A stretch of 64,000 bases of DNA from Poecilobothrus nobilitatus. Lineage: Eukaryota; Arthropoda; Insecta; Diptera; Dolichopodidae. Shown piece by piece: positions 1 to 13,035 of this stretch (positions within the stretch are counted from its first letter, which is position 1; every line of letters begins with the position of its first letter). The notes beneath the pieces were generated by a model, which was given only the letters and a program-made list of their open reading frames with translations, searched no databases and was not told the DNA's origin. Location of the stretch: contig OX352772.1 of the NCBI GenBank assembly GCA_947095535.1, positions 275,414,336-275,478,335 of the forward strand, read 5' to 3'. Position numbers and translations under genes: made by a program.

Positions 1-545
1 TTGTAAGATTTCAAACGCTTAGCTTCATTAAGTTCCAAGAGGTGCAAGAAGGCTGAACCGGCTGCTCTAGACTAACCAAATTTTACAAAAGCTTTTGACA
101 TTTCACAAAATTTCAGTTACCTAGCTTTAACAGACCGGGAGTTATTTTCATTTAAAAAGAGAAGTTGTATGGTAGCTCCCCAAACACGTCGCACCAGACA
201 TATCTTGTTGGCCTGTAACTCGACATCATTTTACAAAATTTCAGATAGCTAGCTTCAATAGATTCCGAGTTATTTACATATAAAGAATGAAGTTGTATGG
301 AAACTACTGGAACCTGGCCACCGAAAATTCTGGATTTAAATAGCGAAACTAACAATTTTGCAAAAGTAACGTAAAAAAAATGTCAGCCTCCTAGCTCCTT
401 TATTTTTTGAGTTATCGTGTGGACAGACGGACGGACGGAGCTGATCCATACCTTTGACATTATATCTAGCTCGACTTCTTTAAAGTGTCACAAACGTAAT
501 TGCAAATTTATTATTATACCCTTGAACATAGTTCAAAAGAGTATA
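1..545 (+). mobile_element. TATACCC-ended repeat, 5' part cut by window edge
   Basis: This is a non-coding dispersed repeat matching 59270-59877 on the same strand, with many substitutions and small indels. Shared landmarks in order are the GAACCGGCTGCTCTAGAC block, the AACCAAATTTTACAAAAG block, repeated GAAGTTGTATGG phrases, a GACGGACGGACGG stretch near 425, CTAGCTCGACTTCTTTAA near 467, and the end motif ATACCCTTGAACATAGTTC near 517 followed by a degraded GTATAAAT. The start lies outside the window. No protein is encoded, and short reading frames here are shadows. The superfamily is not certain. The better-preserved copy at 59078 has short inverted ends, which suggests a non-autonomous DNA element. 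Confidence 0.7.
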
Positions 546-1488
546 AATATCGTTGACCTTGATTTTCATGAATTTGTGTTGGTTTTTATTTTTATTTTAA
601 TAATATATAATTAAAAGTTTTTGTTGATTAAACAAAAAAAAAAGAAACAAAAGCAAAAAGAAAATAACTAAATAAATATTAAAAAAAAGAAAAACAAATC
701 GTTTTATAAAAAGATCAAATGTCGACAAAAAAAAAAAGTTATTTAGAATTTGTTATCAAATTCTAAACGAATGGTAATAACAAAAACAATAATGGGATTA
801 TGAGAGACGATTTTTTATCGAATTTTCTATTTTAGTTTATTGTTTTTTAGATTTCAAATATGAGAAACGTAATTAATTTTTGTTAAAACAATTTTTTTTT
901 CTTTTTTAGTTTAAACTTGATAAATATTTGAATTTCATAAATTCACGTTTATTTGTCAATATTTGCGACCTTCCTAATAAGAATTAAAAAAAAAAAGATT
1001 TCATTTCATTTTTCATTTCATTTATTCATTATTTTTTAAAGTAATTACAATTTCACTAAATTTTTCCTATTTACTATAAATAACGATGGATTTTGTAACA
1101 TTTTTTATTTTTAAGTAATAATTATTTAAATAATAAAATAAAAATAGTATCAAATGCTACTCAGAATACATTCAAAAATTTTCTAAGGTAAAAATATACA
1201 TATCAAAATCATGAAAAACATAGTGTAGGGATTCACTGAAAAACAAAAAAAAGCGAAAATATACATATAAATAGATTTTGATGTAATTTACAACTGATAA
1301 ATTGATAGTAATATTAATTATTAATAATTATATAATAGTAATTATTAAGTATATTAAAAACAATTAAAAAGAAAATTCCAAAAACAAGAAATTTAAAGGA
1401 AAATTCCAAAAAAGAAATTTAAAAGAAACCTTAAAATTCGAAAGTAAACCTTGTACATAATTATAGAAAATTTACATATTGTATTCAA
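546..1488. other. intronic AT-rich DNA, nothing recognised
   Basis: Low-complexity AT-rich sequence with many A and T runs. No coding, RNA or repeat-element signal was seen. Confidence 0.6.
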
Positions 1489-2630
1489 TTAAATTGCAAT
1501 ATTGAACAAGCCTTCCACCTCATTATAAGTTTTATTTAGTAACCAAAACTTCACTTGTTTACTGAATTTGGGCAGAGTTCTGATACTACGTGTTTCAGAA
1601 GGAAGTTTATTATATAATCGGCACGATGTAACAGAAAAAAAGTTTTCAAAAGCTGTAGTACGAAAATTCGGAACAGTTACTAATGCAAAAAAGTTAGAAC
1701 GAAATGTATAAATTTTTATGGCATGTACCACTCCAGCAAGCCAAACCGTATTGTAGTTTAGATTGAACAACACCATAATAGAAGGTTTTTAAAATTTCTT
1801 CTGAACATATGTGATAGTGATAGAAGCACACTGTGACACATATACTTCCTTAAAGCTTCACATTGCGAAGCCTAACTCATTCTACAATCAAGAATTAGAC
1901 CTAAATATTTAAAATCTTTTACTACATCAATCTCAAAACATTGATCACTGCGAGCAAGATTACTATCAAATAAAGTACAAGATAAGTTTTGATCACATAA
2001 GCAATGATTATTACTAGTATAAGATTTAAACCTACAACATTCAGGTGCATGATAAACAACGGGGACTTTTAACCCAGAATGAGGAGATAAGTTGAAGTAC
2101 ATTAATTTGGTTTTTTTTGCTAATAATTAATCTGTGTAAACCATTTCCGCAATGTATGCAAGTCGTAAAATATCAGTATGTAAATCAAGTGCACTTTTTG
2201 ACTTAAAAACTAGACATTTTTGCAAAATTCCATAAGGGGGCAGCCTCAGTTGATCTTCCACCTCTAAACCCGAATTGAGAATTACTGAAAAAATTTATTT
2301 TTTCAAGAAACTTTAAAATTCTTTTTTTTTAAATTTTTTTAATAAATTCAAAAATTTTACTAATTGTTGGGAGTAGGGAGATTGGTCTGTAATTTGCCAC
2401 ATCATTAGTAACTATTATTTTGATAGGTGTCGTAATAATTCTCACATGAGCAAATAGTAGGATGAGTAGGTGCAACATTTTCAAATATTGTTACAAAATA
2501 ATCAATAAAAATATTAGCTATTTTAGAATTATCTTGAATTAAAATATTATCATGAAATACCGACTTATTTATAATACTTTTTATTGAATTGAAAGAATCA
2601 ATATATAGCCGTGCAATTACCCAGACGAAT
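1489..2630 (-). pseudogene. non-LTR retrotransposon reverse transcriptase remnant (internally deleted)
   Basis: Reading the minus strand from about 2630 down to 1489 gives pieces of a Jockey/R1-like reverse transcriptase in the right order but in different frames. Near 2410-2355 is the finger motif NYRPISLLPTISKIFE. Near 2295-2250 is FGFRGGRSTEAA. A jump then follows straight to a thumb segment near 2190-2080 (KTKLMYFNLS), so the palm with the YADD catalytic motif is missing. Near 1935-1900 is FKYLGLILDCRMS, and at 1776-1489 a C-terminal tail with LYNKLPSETRSIRTLPKF. Frameshifts, at least one stop and the central deletion make it a dead 5'-truncated copy. The tail resembles the one at 33828-34031, which reads LFNKLPVAIRIIRNLNAF, so the two are related elements. 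Confidence 0.85.
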
Positions 2631-2705
2631 GGAACTGACAGACGGACAAAATAAAACTAATAGGCAAATTTTTTCAAAAATTTTTTGAAAACGTGCTAAA
2701 AAGAG
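2620..2705 (+). mobile_element. end fragment of the GGAAATGTGCT-type repeat family
   Basis: This short piece contains GACAGACGGAC, then AAACTAATAGGCAAATTTT, and ends in GAAAACGTGCTAAAAAGAG. It matches the 3' end of the fuller copy at 12960-13035. It sits directly upstream (in the retrotransposon's sense) of the reverse-transcriptase remnant at 1489-2630. Confidence 0.6.
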
Positions 2706-5700
2706 AGAATTTCAAGGTATAAATCAAGGTTTTAATTTAAAGAACTTTAAATAAGTTTATGTAAAAGAAGAGCATATAAAACATTCACATTAATTTTATT
2801 TAGATTTTAAAAAGCATAATTGGAACATATATATAAAAAGTATTTTGTTTTTTATTTTAAAAATCAAATTTATGTAAATCATACATAATAACACCTTGTT
2901 GTAAACACAATAAATATAAATGAATTCCTGAAAGACAGAAAAGAACTAAAAACAATTAGTTTCAAAGAGTTGTTTGACAATAAATAATCGATTTTATATT
3001 CAATATTATAAAGAATAAAACAAAATATTAATAATATAATACTATAATAAAAGAAAATAACACTAATTTGTTTTTAAATAGAAATTTTTGTTGTAAAAAA
3101 ATTTTTTTTTTTATGGTAATTAACTAGATTTATAAGGCCAGACCTCCTCATCATAGGTCAACATTTTGTAATTTTTTATTCTGATTATTTGTTTTTTTTT
3201 GTTTTTTTGTTTTTTGATTTTTTGCAAACACCTTTGTTTATATATTATTGATATTGATAACTTTGTCATATCATTGTACACCTACGGCTCGTACTTTTAA
3301 AAAAAGGTGTTCATATATTATTTTAAATTCTTGACAGCTGAAAGAAACTACATATGTATATATTTGATGCATAGCAAAACAAAACAAATTTTGTTATTTA
3401 TATAGTATCATACTATATCATATAATAGTATAGTTTCTTTATGATAGTATTATGATGGATATTACCTACTGCTGTTTCTCATCTGTGCAGTAGTTACTAG
3501 ATAATGATAAACCTTAGATAGTTTTTTAAATATTTTTTTTATTAAAGAAAATATTCATTCGAAAAAGAAGAATCATCAAAAATGCATTTTCCAGCTGCGC
3601 GTGTTAAATTGTTGTTAAAAAAAGAATTGTATTTGCGGTTAAATTTTTTTTTTGTTTCGTTGTTATTTTTATTTTAACTTGGTTTCTACGTTGGCTAAAC
3701 AACAAAATTTATCCTTCGTTTGACTTTAAACTGTTAGATATGTGTCAATTCACTAAAATGAGAAGACTATGAAGATTGAAATTCTACAAAAAAAAAAAAA
3801 GAATAGTATTTTAGTTTTATGACCAGTTTTTTTTTCTAATTCAATTATCCCTTAAAATGATACAGAAATAGTTATTTCATGTTTTCAAGAAATATAGATC
3901 ATTTTACCCTTTTGAAAATTGATGCTTTTTAAGTGCGTTTAGATTTAAGGATAAGTGCGTTTCAGCGTTTAGATTTTTTTGATTTCTTAAAGGAATAGCA
4001 ATTTTGTATTAGTATACTAGGTTTTGTTTATAGGTTGTTTGCTATTAGATATCCTTTAAATTATTAAGTGGAATATTTTAAAAATGTTATATAAGTATAC
4101 GAAATTTTTTAATGATTATTTTTTATTGATGATAAAGATATTTCTTTTCTAGATATAAAAATTAAGATACATAAACAATTTTAAATCCTAGAAGTATTTT
4201 ATTTTTAGTTTCAGATTTCTTACCGTCATTTACTTTTTAATGTTCTCTTTTAAATGATTTTTAAATAAATATTTAATGTTAATCTTATTCTTAAGGCATT
4301 GTTTTTTATATTTTATTATAATATCAAACAGCTAAATGATATAATTTAATTAAAATTTATAGTTTTGTCGAATTGTAGGTGAAATATAATTATGTAACTA
4401 TGTTACAATGTTTATAAAATGTACTATGGATATGAGAATAATATATTATTTGATTATTCAACCATATTTAAAAAAGTATCATTGTTTATGATATGTAAAT
4501 TGTGCCAAATGAGCATTAAACCCTAAAAAGAAAATCAAATAAAATAATGTTTTTGGTTATTTGGTCAAAAGATCATTATTAATAATAGTTGAATAATTTT
4601 ATGTTTTCACAATTGATATCTAAACATTTACATTTTTTTATCCAGTTTTCTGTATCAGTATTTTTTTTTACTTTAATAAAATGTTTTGTCTTCTAGAAGA
4701 GGAGATTCTGATTCTTATTCTTAAATCCTTAAAAAAATAAAAATAAAAAAATTTTAATAAATAAAATGAAATAAAAACTTATCATTTTCAGGCGCTTTTT
4801 TTGTCAAGGATTTTCAAAGGAAAATTTTGAACAAAGAATATGACATTATATATTAACCTTTGATGTCAGTTGTATTGTATTGAAAAATATTCTTTTGTTA
4901 CAAGTATGAACTTTTCCCAAATACTTATATTTATATAAGTATTGATTTAAAAAAAAAAAATGGTTAAATTTTTATTTTTATATTTTCAATGCTTAGATCC
5001 ATTTTCTTTTCAGCATTATTTTCGATTTTAAGTTCTCTTTTATATTTATTTAAAATAAAACAAAATACAGATAACTTTTATATAATACTTTTTCGAGTAT
5101 TCACGATTCTTATTGTTATTTTATATTGAAGACTTTAAACTTTTAAAACTTTTTTTTTGTTTTTTTTTTGAATTGTTGAAAAAATAGTAAAAAATTTACA
5201 AAGAGTTCAATTTTATAAAAATTTTAAAAGATATTTTGATTTCAGTTGAAGTCCCAAAAAAATTTGATGGTGTGTAAATAATATTGAAACTGACTGTAAC
5301 TATGTAAACAAATTAAGATTATATTTTTGTATCTTCGCAATTTATTGCTTTTAACAAATTCAATATTTCATTTATGTTAATAAACTAAGATTTATAACAT
5401 TTACTTTCTATTAACCATTTTTCAATTAAACTCATTCAAACTCATTTTTCAATTAAAATTCGATTTTTATTTCTTAAAACTACTTTGATATGAATTTCCA
5501 AGATTTTGTATAAAACTCGAATCTATAATAACTATAATTTATTTCAAAATACATATTTAAAAATTGATTCCAATAAAAAAAAAAGATACCAACAACATTT
5601 TCATTTCTAAAGGATTTTTAATATCCAAGAATTTTTTTTTTGCTTTTTAAAACAATGCAATTGTTTTTGTATTTTCAATATTTTTTTTCATTACTAACCT

Positions 5701-6249
5701 ACCTACTTCTATAATCATTTTTTTTTGTATTACATTTTTACAAAAAGAAAAAATATGAGGAAAATCAGGACTTTATAATATGTATTACTGCTGCAGTATA
5801 TAAAAAAAGAAGAATAACAATAAACTCAAAAAGCAGATATTGGAAAATATACATATATGTGTGTTTATGTTTATAGTATCCTATTTGTTGCACTATTTTA
5901 TATTAATATATATTACATATTTTATATTTATATATATATATATGTATATATGCTTCGGTTTATTACCAATTTTTTTTTATGCATTCGCAAAAGTAAAAAA
6001 AAAAATACCTTAAGGATTTAACATGCTATATCCTAAAGGATGAAGTTTTTACTTTGCAGTTTTTTTTTGCTGTTTGGTTACCTTAGCATTTAGCTATATT
6101 ATACAAATTTAACCTAGGATATAATACACTGAAACTGAGTTCACAATTTCATACCTTACAGTTCTTTGTGTTTTGTCTATTCTTATGTATATTTCTGAAA
6201 ATTATATAAAAGAAATAATAATAATGCATTTTAAAAGAATTTAAACAGG
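2706..6249. other. intronic AT-rich DNA, nothing recognised
   Basis: Long low-complexity AT-rich stretch. I found no reading frame with recognisable composition, no inverted-repeat pair and no second copy elsewhere in the window. Confidence 0.55.
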
Positions 6250-7791
<1,542 letters not shown>

Positions 7792-7868
7792 ATGTCTAAT
7801 ATAATTCATATTGAATTTGATAGTAATATAATGAATTTTTTAAATCCACCAGAATATATTATTGAAAG
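7792..7868 (+). CDS. candidate first coding exon of a long roadkill isoform
   Basis: A 77-nt open stretch starts with ATG at 7792, just after an in-frame TAA at 7786. It encodes 25 residues beginning MSNIIHIEFDSN and ending FLNPPEYIIE plus two bases (AG), directly followed by a GTAAAT donor at 7869. The exon at 17807 needs an upstream exon that ends two bases into a codon. Joining the two gives AG+A, an arginine, and then the LPVVNEC of roadkill. The peptide (acidic residues, Pro-Pro-Glu) is less monotonous than chance frames in this DNA. Against it, the start context is weak (TTT before ATG), one phase in three would match by chance, and I cannot confirm conservation. It would be spliced over a 9.9-kb intron. 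Confidence 0.45.
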
Positions 7869-9646
7869 GTAAATTTATTTTATTGTTTTATATTTATTTA
7901 TTAACGAAATTGAATAAAATTTTGTCAAAAGAAATTTTTTTTATTGAATTAATCTTTCTTTGTTCTTTTTTTTTGTTTTGCTGAAATTTATAATTTGAAA
8001 GTAATTTCCAAAACAGAGCAGAGTCTTATTTTAAAATTTAAGTTTCTTTTTTAATATAACCTCAATTTTATTTTGCGCTCACTGTTTTTTTTTTCCCCCA
8101 AATTGGGATTTTGATTCTTAAGATGGGATTTCAAAGAATAATAATAATAATCTTTCATAATCTAGGTGATAATTTATAATAAGTAATAACAATTGAAAAT
8201 TTTGGAACTTTTAATAATTTAATATTGTGTTGTATGAAAGTAAAATGAATTATATAGTTAAAATATGTGTTTGTCAAAAATGCATTTGTGAAGAAAAAAA
8301 AATTAAAACTATTTAAATTAATTAATGAATAAATACAAAATTGATCAATTGGTAACAGAATATTTGGAAGAGCTGTATTCTCCCAAACATTGGGAACAAC
8401 ATTTAAAATATTAAATTTATAATACACACATAAATAATTACCTAATTGTTCTATTTTTTTCAACAAATAATTTATTATAATCTGTAACCAACTAACACTG
8501 AATAAATTACTAAAATTATTATTATACTTGTAAAAAATGCTGTCAAATAATTAAAATTTTGTTTTTCTTGACAACTTCATCAATACTCGTCCAACATTCA
8601 ACAATGTAAGAACTAAAAAAATTATAAGATGAATATAATTGCTCTGGAATTTAAAAATCTTAAAATAAAATAAATTTTTATGTAAAAATAATTTATAAAA
8701 TTATTTCTATCATAAATTTTTTTTGAACTTTTACCATAAAGCTCAAATAATGTTTCTTGTTTTATAATGTATAATGTAATGTAATGTAAATAATGTCAAT
8801 TGTTTTTTTGACATTTCATTAATATTTTTCAAGAATTTTTCTGACTTTATTAATTTGTCATTTAGTTCAAATTTTACTAACAATCACAGAAATTTTTTTA
8901 ATTGCTATACAAAAAATTTCCACCAAAAAAAAAAAGATTTGAATGAACTAATAATTTTCATTAAAAACTAGATTACATTACCACGAGTTTTTAATTTTCA
9001 TGTATACGTTTTGTTTTTGTTATTTTGTTGCTTTATTTTTCGTTCCGCTGAAATCTTTTTTTTTATTTTGATCGACATTCTTTTTTTTTTTGAATCTTTT
9101 ACAATCAGCAACCATTAAAAATTTAAATTGCTTATTAAAAATATAAATTTAATCCATGTTTTTTTTTCGAGTATTACTGCCCTGAATTTTTATGTATATG
9201 TAGGTATATAATACCAATTTGCCTGTTAAAATAGTATAGATAAAAAGTATCAAGCAATGATTATTTTTTTTAATTAAATTTTCTTAAGTAAATTTTCATC
9301 ATTCAGTCATATTTTCTTATTATCGTATTAATTCATTCCTCTTCTCTTTGAAGTCGTCTTTCTTCACTATACACAAAAATTAAATTAATCGAAAAGAGTC
9401 GACGTTTTTTGCTTTTTATTTAATTTTTTTTTAGAACAATTTGTAAGGTCAATTGATGCGATGTTCATTCTATACATTACTAGCTACAGAGAAAATTTTT
9501 TAACAGTTACTAAAAAAAAAATTAGTTAAAATTTCTTGATGGCTAATATTAGTTTTAAAAGAAACAGTTTTATATAATTTTAGTAAGCGTTTTATTCATC
9601 GCTAATTTTATTCGGATCAGTTAGTTAAATAATGTAAATATTAGTC
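7869..9646. other. intronic AT-rich DNA, nothing recognised
   Basis: AT-rich, with several T-runs longer than ten bases. Minus-strand open frames near 8155-8466 have simple AT-driven composition and no family resemblance. Confidence 0.5.
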
Positions 9647-10775
9647 TAGGGTTGCCAGATTGGGTGATTTGTTTGCAATTGGACTACTTTGAACCTTCGA
9701 CTGGCACGTTAATTTCTGAAAAAGTGTCCGACTTTTTTTGGGGTACAAAAAATATTTTTGGTGACGCTCTTTTTCTTAGCATTGTTAATTTTGTTTGAAT
9801 GTTTGAAAATTATTTTAATTTGTCTTTAAAATATTATAATTTTAAATCACACTTCAATAATTTGATATAAAATTTTCGTTATTTCATTTAAATTTAATTT
9901 AAAAAATATGTTTTGTTTAATTTAAAAAATTCATTTTATAAAGTGAAACCTAAACAATAAACTGAATGTTTAAATTGAATAAAAATTTGATTTGAATAAA
10001 AGCATTTGTAATTAATATATAAAAAAAAGTTTAAAAAGAAAATTATAATTCATAAATAATTATAAATAACAAGTTTATAATTAATATAATATATCAAATG
10101 AGTAATTTAAATAAGTAAATAAATAAAAATATATGCATAAATTAAATTGATAATTATATTAGTACAAATACAATATACATAATAAGCACGTAGTTTTAAA
10201 TAAGTAATTATTTAAAAATACCAAACCAATGTTATACTTTCACATTTTTTTTTGTGATTGCTTTTAAAATTAGGTGGTTTTCAAATAAACCGCTCCCTAC
10301 TGTTGAAGATGATGGGGAAAGCAGGTCATCTTCCTCAAAAAAAAAATGATAAAAAATGTCGTTATTTCAATGCCTTTTTCGCTGGTGGATATACACATCT
10401 GAAACGTCATTGCGAAGCGCATTTAAAGAATGTTGATAATGCTAAGAAATCCATTAAAATTGATACTTTTTCGAGCGAAGATAACACTGAACAACTAAGT
10501 GAGTCGTCTAAAAATTAGAAATAGCCTTAAGTTTGTTTGTAATCTCATAATTTACTATTTACGGTACTTGACACTTAAACGTTTTTATGTTTTTATAATA
10601 ATTAAACGAAATAAATTGTAAATGATTATAATTCGAATTAAATTTGTTTAATTAGTTGTTTTATTATAAATAAAATTTTTAATGGTATTGATACAATCAT
10701 CTTTAATTTGATACAATCTTATGAAAAATTCAATACAATTTATTTTTATACAAATTCCATCCCTATTATATATTC
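9647..10775 (+). mobile_element. possible hAT-like transposon remnant with BED-finger fragment
   Basis: A small open frame at 10258-10518 (86 residues) contains KKCRYFNAFFAGGYTHLKRH followed by CEAH. That resembles a BED zinc finger of hAT transposases (Cys...Cys...His...His), although the second cysteine position holds Phe. Nothing like the transposase catalytic core follows; the frame ends in a Ser/Glu-rich tail. The flanks carry weak inverted ends: TAGGGTTGCCAGATTGG near 9649, and AAATTCCATCCCTAT near 10752 (reverse complement begins ATAGGGATGGAATTT). Both are typical in style of hAT termini, but the match is short. The boundaries are therefore approximate and the assignment is tentative. 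Confidence 0.35.
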
Positions 10776-12313
10776 GGAAATTTGGAGATATTAAGCACCG
10801 TTATGTGATGACATCATCTAAATCGATGATCGCCTCTCTGCGGAAGTACATCCTTCTCAAATCTTTATTTGATATTTACGAAATTCTTATATAACTATAA
10901 CTATAATGAAATAAAAAGTATAAAATATTACCCAAACAGTGTCAACAAATTTATTTCCGCAATTGTATATAAAATACTTAATAATATAAATATATTAAAG
11001 AAAAAAAGTAAAAATAAAAATAAGATCTATTTTCTTTCATTTTTGCTTCTGTTTCTTGTATTTTCGCATTTCATCGTTTTTTTCTGTTATCGTCGTTTTA
11101 TTGTATTCGTCGCGGCGTATTTGTATATATAATCGGTGTTTTTTAAATATTAAGAAAATCGCGTTTTTTTTTAGCTCTTTTTATTTTTATTTGCATAAAA
11201 TTTAGGTGATCCACTTCCTAGATTTCTCAAGTATTTCTTAATTTATTTTTATTTTATTTTTTTTATTATTTTTTGTTGGATTGTTATTGGGATATACATT
11301 GGGCCAAAAAACACAACACTACAAGCTAAACTGAAAATTAATTCTTTTAGTTGCTCATTAAGTAAAAAGAAATATTTTATAATAGTATATGAGGTTAATA
11401 GAGTACGTAAAGGATGAATAAAAATAAAAAGGAAAAAGTTTCTAAAGAATAGAAAAAATTAAACGAAAAAACAAAAAAAAGGCCAAGCTAAGAGCAATCG
11501 TTAGTTATAATATAATTCTTTTTTGTGCTGTTGAAAAAAAAATTAGTTAAGAAAAAGTTGAAAATACTTTAATAAGTTTCTATTTTTTATAAAAACGAAA
11601 ATTCAACCAAATGCAAAAGAATCAAACGTACAACACTTAATTATGAATAAACAAAAAAAAAAAACCAGAGTAGAAAATAGGTGAAAAAATAAACAAATTC
11701 GATATTAAATAAATAAAAAAAGATGTTGTAGAGAAAATTTTTGAATAGAAAACATTAATATTATTTATAATATGTTAGAAATTAAGAACATAAAAAAAAT
11801 GAATACATATAACATACATATTTCAATTTCAACTAAACAAAAATTTATAAAGAAATTAAAAAGAGTGGTATTTTTTTCAGATTAGACTATTTTTGTTTTC
11901 TGCATTTATAAATTAATAATTTTTCTTTTCTGATTGTTTTTTTTATAAAATTGTTGTTTTGTTTTTATTCATAAAATTTTATTGAAACAACAAAATTAAG
12001 GTAAAATACTTTGAATTCCTTTTAAATCTGATTGTAGTCTCTACAATCTTCTATTTTAAGTGTTTTGTGATTTTAGTTTTATCTTTATTTTGTTTATTTT
12101 TATTAAAGTTTTCAACATCAAAATCGGGCCTTCTAAATCTTTTGAACTCAAAATATTAACAGTTTTTTTTTAAATTTTTTTTTGTTTTTCAAAACTAAGT
12201 TTGTTTTAACATAAAAAACCTTTATTTTTTTTCCTCGTTATATTTTATACATATTACTGAAAATTAAATTTTGATATTACAAAAAACAAGGTAAAATGTA
12301 AGCCAAGGATTTT
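10776..12313. other. intronic AT-rich DNA, nothing recognised
   Basis: AT-rich with many A/T homopolymers. No element, exon or RNA was recognised. Confidence 0.5.
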
Positions 12314-13035
12314 TAAAAGCGCACATTTCCAAAAGACAATACAAACTGTTTAGAATTATTGTGACTTGCACAAAAATTTGAAAATTTCATGTAATAAGAA
12401 CAAAATGTGAAAATAGGACTTTCCTGGAAATTTGAGGAGCTCCGGAACTCTATATAACTGAGAAAAACCGTTAACAAGTATATTACTGGAGCTTTGTTTT
12501 TATGTCTTGCCAAAGAAAAATTTGTACAGGTGCCTAAAAATAGCATATTTTCAATTTTTGGGCCCTAATAGCTCTTAAAAAGGGGGTACTTATACTTGTA
12601 AGTTCTTTCTTGTCTCAAAATTTCAAGCTCCTATCTAAAAGCGTTCGGAAGTTATGAGAGTAAACAAGTCATGCAAAATTTGGTTTTCACTTAGGTAAAT
12701 TTAAAAAAATTGTATAATTTTGATATTAATTTATAAAGGTAAAAAAAATACTTGTCGAATGACGTTTTCAAATTGAAAAAATGTTAAGCAGAACATGAGA
12801 TACGCATTTAAAAATAGCGCTTTTTCAAAGTTTGAGGGGTTGTAGCTTCCTAAGGAATGGGCTACATGAAAAAGTTGTTCCACAGAATTATTTTTTTTAT
12901 GAGAGCTGCCCATGGTTAAAATTTTTTTTCTCTATCTTTAACGGTGTAGAAGTTTTCTAAACAGACGGACGGACGGATAAAGTGAAACTAATAAGCACAT
13001 TTTTTTAAAAATTTTTTTGGAAATGTGCTCAAAAG
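12314..13035 (+). mobile_element. non-autonomous element with inverted GCACATTTCC ends
   Basis: A GC-richer non-coding block begins AAAGCGCACATTTCC near 12316 and ends GGAAATGTGCTC near 13019-13032, so its tips are inverted copies of each other. Close to the right end the motif AAGCACATTT recurs just before the terminal AAATGTGCT, so this end can fold as a hairpin with an A/T loop. A GACGGACGGACGG block (near 12965) and the phrase AAAGTGAAACTAATAAGCAC precede it. Parts of the same family are found at 2620-2705 (+), 38249-38446 (-) and 50325-50450 (-). No transposase is encoded; the minus-strand open frames inside are not conserved in the other copies. Confidence 0.65.

Noticed and set aside
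10869..11132. Plus-strand frame with a hydrophobic C-terminal stretch
   Set aside because: The apparent membrane segment comes from poly-T; there is no family resemblance.
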